A stretch of 64,000 nt of DNA from CAJINA01 sp964647585. GTDB taxonomy: Bacteria; Desulfobacterota; Desulfobacteria; Desulfobacterales; CAJINA01. Shown here one piece after another: positions 49,971 through 58,997 of this stretch. Where the stretch lies: assembly GCA_964647585.1 (NCBI GenBank), contig CAZYGG010000008.1, positions 1 through 64,000 of the forward strand, given 5' to 3'. The notes beneath the pieces are model-generated. The model had not been told where the DNA came from, did not search any database, and worked only from the letters and a program-made list of their open reading frames with translations. The translations under genes and the position numbers were made by a program. Within the stretch, counting starts at the first letter, position 1, and every line of letters begins with the position of its first letter.

Positions 49971-50609
49971 TTACGCAAGTACATATTTTCTTAACTTATC
50001 CACCGTTATCCTGCGCATCAACCGTCCGGTTCTTTCCAGCTTTCTGGCATTCTCCCGGTAGAATTCCAGGCATCTTGCGGCCAGGGAGATCACTTCATCA
50101 TCGCCAAGGCCGTCACCCATGACGTCACCTATACGGGGCACGCCGCCGCCGTTGCCGCCGAAAACCAGGGTCCAGCCCTTTTTCATTCCAAATATGCCGA
50201 TGTCACGGATATAGCCTTCGCAGCAGTTCATGGCGCAACCGGAAATGCCTACCTTTGTTTTGGCGGGCAGAGGGATGTTAAATAATGCCTTTTCCACCTT
50301 CCGGCCCAAGGCAAAAGGGTCCTTTCTGCCGTATTTACACCATTTCACTCCCGGACAGGCCTGGATGTAATGTATGCCCACCGGTTTTTGCGGGCCCCCT
50401 ATCTGCCCCATCTCCCGCCAGACTTTTTCGGCAACCTCCGGCGAATGTCCGCCGATGGCAATTCGTTGTGCCCCGGTCAGTTTTAGAAATGGGATGTCAT
50501 GTTTTCTGATAATTGCCGCAACCTGTTCCAGGTAACCAGGGGTAACTAAACCCATTGGCGGGCCGGGGAGGACATCGTAATTCTTGTTCTTGCGATCGTT
50601 TTTTTTCAT
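49971..50609 (-). CDS. Small siroheme [4Fe-4S] sulfite/nitrite reductase-like protein
   Basis: 212 residues. Siroheme-[4Fe-4S] ligand set: CPGVKWC (CX5C) and CAMNCCEGY (CX3C), in a single ferredoxin-like half 'HDIPFLKLTGAQRIAIGG'. Size and motif match the monomeric low-spin assimilatory-type sulfite reductase described in Desulfovibrio vulgaris (about 27 kDa). Reaction there is six-electron sulfite reduction with methyl viologen; the physiological role is uncertain. First gene of a set running toward cydB; next upstream is the SagB-like gene. Confidence 0.88.
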   Translation of the reverse strand: MKKNDRKNKNYDVLPGPPMGLVTPGYLEQVAAIIRKHDIPFLKLTGAQRIAIGGHSPEVAEKVWREMGQIGGPQKPVGIHYIQACPGVKWCKYGRKDPFALGRKVEKALFNIPLPAKTKVGISGCAMNCCEGYIRDIGIFGMKKGWTLVFGGNGGGVPRIGDVMGDGLGDDEVISLAARCLEFYRENARKLERTGRLMRRITVDKLRKYVLA

Positions 50610-50655
50610 TGCTAAGCTTTCGAAAAGGTTTTCAGTTTAATCTGATTGTAGCCGC

Positions 50656-52167
50656 CTACTTCGTTCTTTTCACAATCCCGGCAGCCACAAGGTAGCCCAG
50701 TACGCAGCCACTTTCCAAGTCTAAGAGCGTTTGGGCCTCATCATCATAGATTGCACCGATACCGCAGGCGCCCAACCCCAGCGCGGTCGCCCCGAGATAA
50801 ACCAACTGCCCGAGGAAACCGGCCTGGATCATGGCGTAGCGGTACCCCCGCGGACCGCAGGTTTCATCCAGCTGCCCCGGATTCAGCATAAAGAGGAAAT
50901 GCACACCGGCATTTTTCAGCCAGTCCTGGTTCAAGCAGACAGCCGCCATTGGTGAACTAAGCTGCCCCGGGGAAATAAGGGCGTATTGCCGGGTCTGCGG
51001 GTCCAGCAGATAAAAGCCCGGTGCAACCCCCTCGATAGCACCGGCCACAAATCCCAGCGATAGATACCGCCCCGCGGGCGGCCCCATGACAAGGCCGCCA
51101 GTGAGGGCCGCGCTCAGCAGGGACAGCAGGTTTCTAAACCTGTCCCCGGGGATATCAAGGGGTATAAAATTTCGGGAAGACCGGCGGTGCACCATGGTCC
51201 TGGCAAGCGGATCACTGCCTGCGGGCCAGTCTGCCTGACCAACCGACTGCCACTTTTCCGGCACCGGAACCGCAGCAGGCGGACCCGGGAAATCAGTGGC
51301 TGCCAGACCACCCTGTCCGGGAACTTCGGCTGCCTGCATCTGCTCTATCTCAGGATACGCGGTTTCCCGATCCGATACCCGCGAAGCGGATAGAATTTCC
51401 CCGGCAAGCGCCGGGATCTTTTCCGGGTTGACGAAGGCATCCTTTTGCCAGACATCCGGGCAACCCGCATCCAGCCTGGCAACCCCGGCTTCCCGGTGAC
51501 TATCCAACCCCAGTAAAAGACCGGTGGCGGCATCGTCGAGATCATAGGTTATTTCAGAAATCAACTTTTGTGATTTCAAGACAAGGGCCAGGTTCCCCAG
51601 AAGATGTCCGGTGTCCAGTAACACGTAGCGGTAGGCCCGGGCGCGATACTTCCACGCACTGCGGTAGGGGATCCCGGTAATATAAAGTGACAGGGCCAGC
51701 CCTTTTTCTGAATTCTGCCCCAGGAACCCGGCAATATCCGCACCCCTGATCTGCTTCAGCGAAAAGTCAATCACACTGAAATAGTACAGGCCCGGATCCA
51801 GCCCATCAACCGCATAGGCCGCAATATAGATTTCACAGGGATAAAGTGCTCCGGCGGATGGCGCGCTGCGGTAGTTGAACGTCTCCTGGGGATAACGCAC
51901 CGCGGCGGTAATACCGTAACTCAAACCCAGCAGGGCGGCCAGTTTGGCGAGGGTCATTTTTTTGGTCGCGGGCAGGCTTGCAGGTCCATCCGACATAATA
52001 TCCCAGAGGGACTGCTCTCCCGCAGTCACACCTTTTGCGGGCAGCGGGATGGATGCGGCGTTCGGATAGCGCTTGTACAAATCCGGCCGGTGGTCCCAGT
52101 CCAGGGCGTGGCCCGTCATCCGCCGCCGGTGATAGGATGTCAGATTATGATAGTCTTTACCATTCAT
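50656..52167 (-). CDS. SagB/ThcOx-type nitroreductase-fold oxidoreductase, two-domain
   Basis: 503 residues containing two nitroreductase folds. First: 'YHRRRMTGHALDWDHRPDLYKRYPNA' start and 'FNYRSAPSAGALYPCEIYIAAYAVDGLDPGLYYF'. Second: 'LARTMVHRRSSRNFIPLDIP' and 'LSLGFVAGAIEGVAPGFYLLD', ending 'LGACGIGAIYDDE'. Family members use FMN and oxidise ring heterocycles in peptide modification (SagB) or act as stand-alone nitroreductases; no precursor peptide, cyclodehydratase or transporter is near, so RiPP biosynthesis is not supported. Confidence 0.85.
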   Translation of the reverse strand: MNGKDYHNLTSYHRRRMTGHALDWDHRPDLYKRYPNAASIPLPAKGVTAGEQSLWDIMSDGPASLPATKKMTLAKLAALLGLSYGITAAVRYPQETFNYRSAPSAGALYPCEIYIAAYAVDGLDPGLYYFSVIDFSLKQIRGADIAGFLGQNSEKGLALSLYITGIPYRSAWKYRARAYRYVLLDTGHLLGNLALVLKSQKLISEITYDLDDAATGLLLGLDSHREAGVARLDAGCPDVWQKDAFVNPEKIPALAGEILSASRVSDRETAYPEIEQMQAAEVPGQGGLAATDFPGPPAAVPVPEKWQSVGQADWPAGSDPLARTMVHRRSSRNFIPLDIPGDRFRNLLSLLSAALTGGLVMGPPAGRYLSLGFVAGAIEGVAPGFYLLDPQTRQYALISPGQLSSPMAAVCLNQDWLKNAGVHFLFMLNPGQLDETCGPRGYRYAMIQAGFLGQLVYLGATALGLGACGIGAIYDDEAQTLLDLESGCVLGYLVAAGIVKRTK

Positions 52168-52180
52168 TGGGCACCTGCCC

Positions 52181-53218
52181 TTATTTCACATACTCGTCGC
52201 GCAGCATCTCCGACAACTGCCGCACCACGGCAAACGCTTTTTCCACGGTTTCCGCGCCATCGGGGTTTACCAGGCAACAGGTGGCCGGTGAAAGCAATCC
52301 CTGGGCAATCAGCATCTCCTTATCCACCCCGTGGTGATAAAGCGTATCCCACACCTGCTCCAGTTTGTCTTTCAGGGTCTTAATAGACTCGGCCTCGAAA
52401 GGTTCAATGTTGGTGGGCACGATGCCCCAGGCGATAACGCCGCCTTTTTCCAGAAAACGTTTGACCGCACCCGCATACGCTCCGAACACCAGGCCATTGC
52501 TGAAGACATCCAGGGAGAGGATATCAAGGTCAAGAGAGAGCATGAACTCCCAGTCCGGATTCCCGCACAGGTGAATACCCCGGGGCCGTTTGATCCCGGT
52601 AAAAAACGCTTCAAGATCCGTTTTCGCCTTCATGCTGTCATAACCGGAAAGCGCACTGAAAATAAATTGGAGCCCGGGTTCATCTACAAACATGAAGGCG
52701 TTGCGATTCAGCTGCGCCAGCCGGTCAAGCTGCACATTGATCCGACGGGCCATGAATTCAAACATGTAAGGCCGAATCGTGTCGTCAAACAGGATCGGCC
52801 GTTCATCCTGGTCCAGCACGTTGAGACCGAAACTTACCGGCCCTTCGAGCTGGCCGCGTATGGCGGGCCGGTTCTCTAAATCCAGGGCCAGGAACCGATG
52901 ATAGACCTCTGAATATCCGGGACTGATGTCGAAGAAGTCGGGGTTGTCTTCGTTAGCGGCAGCCGTCTCATACGCCTCCATGAAACGGTCCATGGAAAAC
53001 GACAGCTTACGGTTGTCCAGGTCCAGGACGATCCCCGGAAAATTCTCGGAGGCCTGAACGTACATGTCTTCGTAATAGCTCAGGTTCGGCAGCTGGGGCC
53101 AGAAAGGAATGTCCATGGAAAGCGCCGTTTCAAGCGCCCGGTCCCCGTCCTTATGCGGCATGACGGCCATGGCAGTCGTTAAGAAGTTGCCTGGTATTGA
53201 CGCGGCTGATGCTGGCAT
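52181..53218 (-). CDS. UroD/MetE-like methyltransferase-family TIM barrel
   Basis: 345 residues, barrel fold. 'GNFLTTAMAVMPHKDGDRALETALSMDIPFWPQLPN' and 'FMFVDEPGLQFIFSALSGYDSMKA' lead to 'PRGIHLCGNPDWEFMLSLDLDILSLDVFS', 'GGVIAWGIVPTNIEPFE' and 'LLSPATCCLVNPDGAETVEKAF', matching the UROD/MetE-like group, with His and Cys as likely zinc ligands (HLCGN, TCC). It may transfer methyl groups to or from a corrinoid or thiol. Start 53218 chosen: GGGAG upstream, and the longer frame would overlap the next gene. Confidence 0.8.
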   Translation of the reverse strand: MPASAASIPGNFLTTAMAVMPHKDGDRALETALSMDIPFWPQLPNLSYYEDMYVQASENFPGIVLDLDNRKLSFSMDRFMEAYETAAANEDNPDFFDISPGYSEVYHRFLALDLENRPAIRGQLEGPVSFGLNVLDQDERPILFDDTIRPYMFEFMARRINVQLDRLAQLNRNAFMFVDEPGLQFIFSALSGYDSMKAKTDLEAFFTGIKRPRGIHLCGNPDWEFMLSLDLDILSLDVFSNGLVFGAYAGAVKRFLEKGGVIAWGIVPTNIEPFEAESIKTLKDKLEQVWDTLYHHGVDKEMLIAQGLLSPATCCLVNPDGAETVEKAFAVVRQLSEMLRDEYVK

Positions 53219-53267
53219 AGTGACTCCCGGGGCAAAGCCCGTTTGGTGGTTTGTTTTTAAAAGTGTA

Positions 53268-54170
53268 CTAATTGCCGAAGAGGTCCTCAAGAGCTGCCGC
53301 CGCACCGGGAAACTGGAAATCGAATCTGGCTTCCTGCAACCGGTCCGGTACCGCCCGCTGACTGCTTAAAAGCGTATTGCCCATCTCCCCCAGCAACAGC
53401 CGGAGCATGAAAGCCGGTGCGGGCATAACGGCGGGTCGGCCGAGGCTTTTTCCCAGTGTCCGGGCAAAATCGACATTTCTGACTTGCCCGGGAGCGACGA
53501 AATTAAACGGGCCGCTAAGATCTTCCCGGGAGATGAGAAACTCAATGGCCCCGATCAGGTCAGACATATGAATCCAGGGGAACCAGTGCCGGCCGTTTCC
53601 CACGGGGCCGCCGGCAAACATCCGGAAAGCGGGTACCATCTTGCCCAGCGCTCCGCCGCCGGATGCCAGCACAACACCGAAACGCATCAGGGCTACCCGG
53701 GCACCGCTTTTCTCCGCCTGCCGGGCTTCGTTTTCCCAGTCACTGGCTAAGGATGCAAGGAAATCAGCGCCGACGGGTGTATCCTCCGTAAGGATATCAT
53801 CCCCCCGGCTGCCGTAGAGCCCCACGGCCGAGGTGCTCAGAAATACACTGTCGCAATCCGGCGGCAAGGCCGTAACCAGATTCCGGGTGGTTAGAATCCG
53901 GCTGGCCTGCATCTGTTTTTTATACGCTTTGGTCCACCGCTTGAAAATCGTTCTACCAGCCAGGTTTACGATAACATCGGCTTTGGGCACCGCCGCCTGC
54001 CAGGGGCCCGGTTGGGTTGTATCGGCACTGACCCAGGTAAACCCGGCATGCTGCGCCAGAAAGTGGTCGCGTGAGGTTCCGATGCCGGTAACCTGCCGGT
54101 TTTTATCTATCATCGCCTGGCTCAAGTGGCTGCCCACAAACCCGGATGCACCCGTGATGAGAACATGCAT
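53268..54170 (-). CDS. TIGR01777-type NAD-dependent epimerase
   Basis: 300 residues, extended SDR fold: nucleotide motif 'MHVLITGASGFVGSHLSQAM', 'INLAGRTIFKRWTKAYKKQM'-type segment characteristic of the YfcH/SULA family, 'LSTSAVGLYGSRGDDILTED' (catalytic Tyr), and C-terminal 'RLLLGEMGNTLLSSQRAVPDRLQEARFDFQFP'. Substrate unknown. Starts 1 bp after thioredoxin 2 ends; likely co-transcribed. Confidence 0.92.
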   Translation of the reverse strand: MHVLITGASGFVGSHLSQAMIDKNRQVTGIGTSRDHFLAQHAGFTWVSADTTQPGPWQAAVPKADVIVNLAGRTIFKRWTKAYKKQMQASRILTTRNLVTALPPDCDSVFLSTSAVGLYGSRGDDILTEDTPVGADFLASLASDWENEARQAEKSGARVALMRFGVVLASGGGALGKMVPAFRMFAGGPVGNGRHWFPWIHMSDLIGAIEFLISREDLSGPFNFVAPGQVRNVDFARTLGKSLGRPAVMPAPAFMLRLLLGEMGNTLLSSQRAVPDRLQEARFDFQFPGAAAALEDLFGN

Positions 54171-54171
54171 G

Positions 54172-54624
54172 TCAGTTCCCTCCCGCGAGATAATTAAGAT
54201 GCCGCTCTATTTCCGGCTTTGGGGGGGCTCCGGGAATCGTGTTCACCAGGCGGCCACCGTTGAAAAACAGCAGGGTGGGCACACTTAAAACATTGAACCG
54301 CGATGAAATCAGCGGGTTCTGGTCGACATTCAGCTTGGCGATTTTTACAACACCGGCAAATTCCGAGGCCAACTGGTTCAGTATCGGGGCCATCTGTTTG
54401 CAGGGGCCGCACCAGGGCGCCCAGCAATCCAGCATCACCGGCCCGGGGAAAGCGGTAATTTCCTCGTTGAAGGTCGCATCCGTCACCGTGAGCGGACCGG
54501 TCGCGGCCGACGGCAGGGATGCCTGGCATTTGCCGCACACCGGCTTGTCGGCAAGCCGTTCCCCTGGCACCCGGTTGCGGGTTCCACACTTGTTGCATCG
54601 CAAAATTCTATCTCCAGTTCCCAT
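54172..54624 (-). CDS. trxC: Thioredoxin 2 with N-terminal zinc finger
   Basis: 150 residues. N-terminal zinc-binding pairs CNKC and CGKC ('ILRCNKCGTRNRVP...CGKCQASLP'), then a thioredoxin domain with active site 'CWAPWCGPCKQMAP' and cis-Pro 'SVPTLLFF'. TrxC-type thioredoxins are often induced by oxidative stress. Adjoins the epimerase (1-bp gap). No thioredoxin reductase adjacent. Confidence 0.94.
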   Translation of the reverse strand: MGTGDRILRCNKCGTRNRVPGERLADKPVCGKCQASLPSAATGPLTVTDATFNEEITAFPGPVMLDCWAPWCGPCKQMAPILNQLASEFAGVVKIAKLNVDQNPLISSRFNVLSVPTLLFFNGGRLVNTIPGAPPKPEIERHLNYLAGGN

Positions 54625-54833
54625 TTGTCCTCCCGGTTCAGAAGTCGCAAGTTTTCCGCGGACGGGTTGCCGCTCACGCCGGGCAACCGGTCTGGCTGAT
54701 ACAAATACAAATTACATGCCATATGTATTATTTTTTTGGCATAAGGTTTGCGTAGAAAATGCCCATGAGTCTATCCGGCAACAACCCGATAGACAATACT
54801 CTCTAACCAACTTATGAACGCGGGAGGTTTAAA

Positions 54834-55040
54834 ATGGCAAAGAAACGGTATAAGATCAAATCGGCCTGTCCCCAGTGCGGATGCAGTTATCTCACCACCC
54901 TGTCTGCCGAGGAGATAAAGGCTAAATACCCGGATGTTGAGAATGTTCATCTCGAGTGCGGCGAATGCATGCTCGAGTATGAAACTAAAATGGCCGAAGC
55001 CTGCCCCGAATGGGATGACGAATGCAAATTAAAAGAGTAA
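54834..55040 (+). CDS. Small Cys-rich (zinc-ribbon-like) protein
   Basis: 68 residues with CxxCxC (12-17), CxxC (42-45) and two further Cys (57, 64): 'ACPQCGCSYLTTLSAEEIKAKY' ... 'LECGECMLEYETKMAEACPEW'. Acidic and basic residues are evenly mixed; probably binds one metal. GGGAGG site before the ATG. Unknown family; lies between trxC and a ferritin-like gene. Confidence 0.78.
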   Translation: MAKKRYKIKSACPQCGCSYLTTLSAEEIKAKYPDVENVHLECGECMLEYETKMAEACPEWDDECKLKE

Positions 55041-55166
55041 ACAGATAGTTACAACTAATTGATTCCTATATAATTTTACTTGAAACACCCCGATACATTG
55101 TGCCATAATAACCGATCAGTACCGGTCTCATCAAATTATACATGTTTTCAGGAAAGGAACCGATCA

Positions 55167-55643
55167 ATGAGTTACGATTTTAACGCAGACGACATTTTTG
55201 AAATGGCCGAACAAATGGAACGCAACGGGGCAACCTTTTACCGTGACGCCGCCAGTTCGGTCGATGATAGCGCAATCAAAGAGTTCCTCCTGGAATTCGC
55301 GGCCATGGAGGACGAACACGAGAAAACATTCAGCGCACTAAGGAAGGAATTGACCGCGGCTGAAAAGACCCCGACGGTTTTTGACCCCAACAACGAATCA
55401 GCCCTGTACTTGAAAGCCCTGGCCGACACCCGGGTGTTTTTTAAGAAAGAAATCGACACTTCGACTGTCGAAGGTATTTTCAAGAGTGCCATTACAGCTG
55501 AAAAAGACTCCATCGTCTTCTACCTGGGTATGAAAGACCTCGTGCCGGGAGCCCTTGGCAAAGACAAAATGGATGGCATTATAAAAGAGGAAATGGGGCA
55601 CATTAAGGTTTTAAGCCAGAAGCTCGCCGCGCATAAAAAGTAA
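55167..55643 (+). CDS. Ferritin-like diiron protein
   Basis: 158 residues; ligand segments 'MAEQMERNGATFYRDAAS', 'FAAMEDEHEKTF', 'AITAEKDSIVFYLGM' and 'IKEEMGHIKVL'. No rubredoxin domain. ATG 55167 follows GGAAAGG; the frame upstream of it is not protein-like. Precedes a palindromic element and then nifU. Confidence 0.87.
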   Translation: MSYDFNADDIFEMAEQMERNGATFYRDAASSVDDSAIKEFLLEFAAMEDEHEKTFSALRKELTAAEKTPTVFDPNNESALYLKALADTRVFFKKEIDTSTVEGIFKSAITAEKDSIVFYLGMKDLVPGALGKDKMDGIIKEEMGHIKVLSQKLAAHKK

Positions 55644-55647
55644 CGCA

Positions 55648-55770
55648 TGAGTGTGAAGTGACTAAAGTGATCTAAAGTTGATGAGTCGCTTCGCTCCGCT
55701 GGTTTTTATCCAATCAGCAGAATACCTTAACTTTAGATCACTTCAAACTTTAGCTCACTTTAGGCACTCA
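55648..55770. repeat. CTAAAGTGA-type palindromic repeat
   Basis: The left arm has TGAGTGTGAAGTGACTAAAG and CTAAAGTT; the right arm, reverse-complemented, TGAGTGCCTAAAGTGAGC. Built of short CTAAAGT words on both strands. Lies just after the ferritin-like gene, where it may end transcription. Confidence 0.7.
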
Positions 55771-56197
55771 CCTCAAACTTTAACGGCGTAGCCAATTATC
55801 TCAGACCTGCCCCTGAGGACTATGTTTTTAAGGGTGGAATAGACACCCACCAGCCGGTTTCCCCAAAACAGTTTGGGGAAACCGGAACTGCCTCACACCC
55901 GAAACCGCCTCAAACACTGAGACACACTTGTCTCAAAAAGTCTCTATTTCTCTGTCCCAAACCTTTATACAGGTCTCAAAACCGCCCATTACACATGGCT
56001 GCTGGGATGGCACGAAAATTGATGGTAGCTTGTACAGGGTAGTTGCAAAAAGAGTGTGCCTGACGACCCTGCCCCTGTCCGGCTGGACAGTGCGCAACAG
56101 GCTGGAACCGTTGAGAGTCTGCCTTGACATTACCACTTTGTGGTATATATTCATGTACCCAAAACAACAGTCATTTTTCCGGTCCAAAGGAGGAACA
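55771..56197 (+). promoter_or_regulatory. nifU upstream region: sigma70 promoter with operator; sigma54-like box
   Basis: TTGACA (56124-56129), 16-bp spacer, TATATT (56146-56151) is a strong sigma70 promoter 46 bp before the start codon. The spacer is filled by the perfect inverted repeat TACCACTTTGTGGTA (56131-56145), ideal for repression. Further up, TGGCACG-aaaa-TTGAT (56008-56023) is sigma54-like but with A in the -12 GC, as before gltA. An open frame spans this region in phase with nifU, but the GGAGG at 56189 fixes the nifU start at 56198. Confidence 0.6.
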
Positions 56198-57025
56198 ATG
56201 TGGGATTACACTGAAAAAGTAAAAGAACATTTCCTGAATCCGCGTAATGTCGGTTTCATCGAAAACGCCGACGGTATCGGTGAGGTCGGTTCCATGGCGT
56301 GCGGCGACGCCCTGAAACTGACTTTTAAACTCGACGATAAAGAAAAAATCAGCGACGCTAAATTCCAGACTTTCGGCTGTGCCAGCGCCATTGCATCTTC
56401 TTCAGCGCTGACTGAGATCATCAAGGGCCTCTCTCTCGATGAAGCCATGCAGGTTACCAATGACGAAATCGCTCAATACCTGGGCGGGCTGCCCAAGCAG
56501 AAAATGCACTGCTCGGTGCTGGGCCGGGATGCCCTCGAAAAAGCCATCTCCTACTATCGGGGTGAACCCGATAAAAAGGTCGAAGGTGAAATCGTGTGTG
56601 AGTGTTTTGGCATCACCAACCTGGATATCCGGCGCGCCGTCTCGGAAAACGGTTTAAAGAGCGTGGAAGACGTCACCGATTACGTCAAAGCCGGCGGCGG
56701 CTGCGGCAATTGCCATGATAAAATTGAAGCGATTATCGCCGAAGTGACCGGTACAGCCATAGAAGCGGAACCCAAACGCCGTGTCCTTACCAATATTCAA
56801 AAAATCCGGTTAGTTGAAGAAACGCTTGAACGTGAGATCAAACCGGTGCTGAAAAAAGACGGCGGTGATATCGAACTGGTGGATCTGGACGGGAACCGAA
56901 TCCTGGTCAAACTCCACGGGCGCTGCAGCACCTGTGCCGCCTCCCAGGTAACCCTGAAAGACTATGTCCAGGCCAAAATCCAGGAACTTGTGTCTCCGGA
57001 ACTTGAAGTGGAAGAGGTGCAATAA
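56198..57025 (+). CDS. nifU: Full-length NifU Fe-S scaffold protein
   Basis: 275 residues in three parts: IscU-like scaffold (Cys in 'ACGDALKL', 'FGCASAIASSSALTE', 'HCSVLG'), a central BFD-like [2Fe-2S] domain (VCECFGIT, 'GGGCGNCHD'), and a C-terminal Nfu domain with CSTCAAS. AGGAGG site before ATG 56198. In this organism, with no nif genes in the window, it probably serves general Fe-S assembly. Its stop overlaps the nifS start by one base. Confidence 0.95.
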   Translation: MWDYTEKVKEHFLNPRNVGFIENADGIGEVGSMACGDALKLTFKLDDKEKISDAKFQTFGCASAIASSSALTEIIKGLSLDEAMQVTNDEIAQYLGGLPKQKMHCSVLGRDALEKAISYYRGEPDKKVEGEIVCECFGITNLDIRRAVSENGLKSVEDVTDYVKAGGGCGNCHDKIEAIIAEVTGTAIEAEPKRRVLTNIQKIRLVEETLEREIKPVLKKDGGDIELVDLDGNRILVKLHGRCSTCAASQVTLKDYVQAKIQELVSPELEVEEVQ

Positions 57026-58194
57026 TGAAAACGATCTATGTCGATAACAATGCGACCACCATGGTGGCTCCCCGGGTCGTAGAGACGATGCTGCCCTACT
57101 TCTCGGAATTGTACGGGAATCCTTCCAGTATGCACAATTTTGGCGGCAAGGTCGGCGGGGCTATTGAGGAGGCCCGCAAAAAAGTAGCCGCATTGATTAA
57201 CGCGTCCGCCAGTGAGATTGTTTTCACCAGCTGCGGTACCGAAAGCGACAGTACCGCCATCAAGGCCGTGCTGGCCGCCAACCCCGACAAACGCCATCTT
57301 GTAACCTCGCGGGTAGAACACCCGGCCATCAAGAACCTGTATGAACAGCTGGCCTCCCAGGGATACCGGACAACTTTTGTACCGGTAAATGCCGACGGCG
57401 AACTTGACCTGGACTATCTTTATGACAACCTGACCGATGGTACCGCCATTGTCAGTATCATGTGGGCCAACAATGAAACCGGCGTGATCTTCCCGGTCGA
57501 GGAGATTGCCGCAGAGGTCAGGAAACGAGGCATTGCTTTTCATACCGACAGCGTGCAGGCCGCCGGCAAAGTCCCCATCGATGTAAAGGCCGCACCCATT
57601 GACATGCTCTCGCTTTCCGGGCACAAGCTGCACGCCCCCAAGGGCGTCGGCGTGCTCTATGTTCGTAAAGGCACCCGCTTTTCACCCTTTCTGGTCGGAG
57701 GTCACCAGGAAGGCGGACGCCGGGGCGGCACCGAAAATGTCGCATCCATTGTTGGGCTGGGTACGGCCGCTGAGCTTGCCGGTGAGGAGCTGGCAAACGG
57801 CAGCATCGACCGGATGGCTGCATTGCGGGATCGTCTGGAGAAAGGTCTTTTGGAAAGTGTGCCCCGATCCATGGTGAACGGCACTGTTAAAAGCCGCCTG
57901 CCCAACACCACCAGCATCAGCTTTGAATATGTGGAAGGTGAAGCGATCCTGCTGATGATGGACCAGTTGGGCATCTGTGCCTCTTCGGGCAGCGCGTGCA
58001 CCTCGGGCTCCCTGGAGCCGTCCCATGTCTTAAGGGCCATGGGAGTACCGTTCACGGCAGCCCACGGCTCTATCCGCTATAGCCTCAGCACGTTCAACAC
58101 CGAGGAAGAAATCGACTATATTGTGGCAAACATGCCCCCCGTCATCGACCGGCTGCGGCAAATGTCCCCCTTCTGGGAGCAGAACGCCGGTTAA
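57025..58194 (+). CDS. nifS: Cysteine desulfurase (NifS/IscS family)
   Basis: 389 residues: PLP Lys in 'LSLSGHKLHAPKGVGVLYVRKG', 'NNATTMVAPRVVETM' at the N terminus, 'VTSRVEHPAIKNLYEQLASQGY', and catalytic Cys in 'SSGSACTSGSLEPSHVLRAMG'. It supplies persulfide sulfur to NifU. It could also supply selenium for selenophosphate in this selenoprotein-encoding organism, since NifS-like enzymes have lyase activity on selenocysteine (inference). A terminator follows. Confidence 0.95.
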   Translation: MKTIYVDNNATTMVAPRVVETMLPYFSELYGNPSSMHNFGGKVGGAIEEARKKVAALINASASEIVFTSCGTESDSTAIKAVLAANPDKRHLVTSRVEHPAIKNLYEQLASQGYRTTFVPVNADGELDLDYLYDNLTDGTAIVSIMWANNETGVIFPVEEIAAEVRKRGIAFHTDSVQAAGKVPIDVKAAPIDMLSLSGHKLHAPKGVGVLYVRKGTRFSPFLVGGHQEGGRRGGTENVASIVGLGTAAELAGEELANGSIDRMAALRDRLEKGLLESVPRSMVNGTVKSRLPNTTSISFEYVEGEAILLMMDQLGICASSGSACTSGSLEPSHVLRAMGVPFTAAHGSIRYSLSTFNTEEEIDYIVANMPPVIDRLRQMSPFWEQNAG

Positions 58195-58228
58195 GTCCTC
58201 GCCGGCAGCTGCGTCCCCTGCCCGTCTG

Positions 58229-58259
58229 ATGCCCGGTGTCCGCATGGGATACCGGGCAT
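58229..58259 (+). terminator. Hairpin terminator after nifS
   Basis: ATGCCCGGT and ACCGGGCAT form a perfect 9-bp stem around a 13-nt loop, followed by TTGC. Confidence 0.7.
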
Positions 58260-58733
58260 TTGCAGTCAGGTTTTCAGGCCGAAGGCTGAAGGCAGAATAG
58301 AACATGTGTCTCATGATACGCTTATGTACCACCTAACCAAGCCCCGACGTCGTCAATAAGATAATATCAGAATTTCAGACATTTATACCACGCAAACCCC
58401 TTTGAACGATTCCCTCGGCACTATTTTTTGTATCGTAAAAACCCGCTTAATTCGCCATATGGGTGCCCGCGGGTTTCCGGCGATCCACAAACGCTCATAA
58501 TATTCTGTTTTAACTGTATTTATTCAAGGGCCTCAATATTGGCATATATATTGAAATATAGTTTCCAGAAAAATCACGTTCGTTATATTTTTCGTTCAGG
58601 TGCGACTAAAAACCTGAATGAACAGATACCCGCTCCCGCCGGGCAAGGCGGGAATTTTCAAACCCATAACGATATTTTCAACACGTAGCGACGTGAATTA
58701 TTCACCATGTCAGACCCGGAAGGAGAACGCCCT
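58260..58733. other. Intergenic region between nifS and the oxygen-defence genes
   Basis: About 470 bp, AT-rich in the middle. Two small hairpins: TTCAGGT...ACCTGAA (about 58595-58620) and CCCGCCgggcaaGGCGGG (about 58636-58653). It likely contains the promoter for the downstream run, near 58540-58600, but no boxes are convincing. Confidence 0.45.
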
Positions 58734-58943
58734 TTGAAGCCCTGCGATGAAAACATCATGAAGACAATTATGCTGACGGATCAGATGCTGGCACTGGCAG
58801 ATCAGGGCGACGCCCAGAGTGAGGATGCGGGTTGCGGCATCCTATACGGGATTATGCGCGATTCCGCGTACAAAATCCTGAAACTGGCAGAACAGGAGAA
58901 GCAAAAACATATCAACAAGGGCTGGTGGCGTGATCGCTGCTGA
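58734..58943 (+). CDS. Small conserved-looking protein of unknown function
   Basis: 69 residues from TTG 58734, helical in character: 'MKPCDENIMKTIMLTDQMLALADQGDAQSEDAGCGILYGIMRDSAYKILKLAEQEKQKH' - a helical hairpin with Cys4, Cys34 and Cys69, not recognised. The TTG is preferred because GGAAGGAG lies 8 bp before it; an in-frame ATG at 58707 would add nine residues but has no site. Starts the cluster that continues with rubrerythrin, 54 bp downstream. Confidence 0.7.
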   Translation: MKPCDENIMKTIMLTDQMLALADQGDAQSEDAGCGILYGIMRDSAYKILKLAEQEKQKHINKGWWRDRC

Positions 58944-58997
58944 AAAGGCCCCATTTAAATATGAAACCCTAAAACTACCATACAAGGAGAAAAACGA

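Noticed and set aside
50656..52167. RiPP (thiazole/oxazole peptide) gene cluster suggested by a SagB-like protein
   Set aside because: No precursor peptide, cyclodehydratase, protease or exporter nearby; the neighbours are unrelated.
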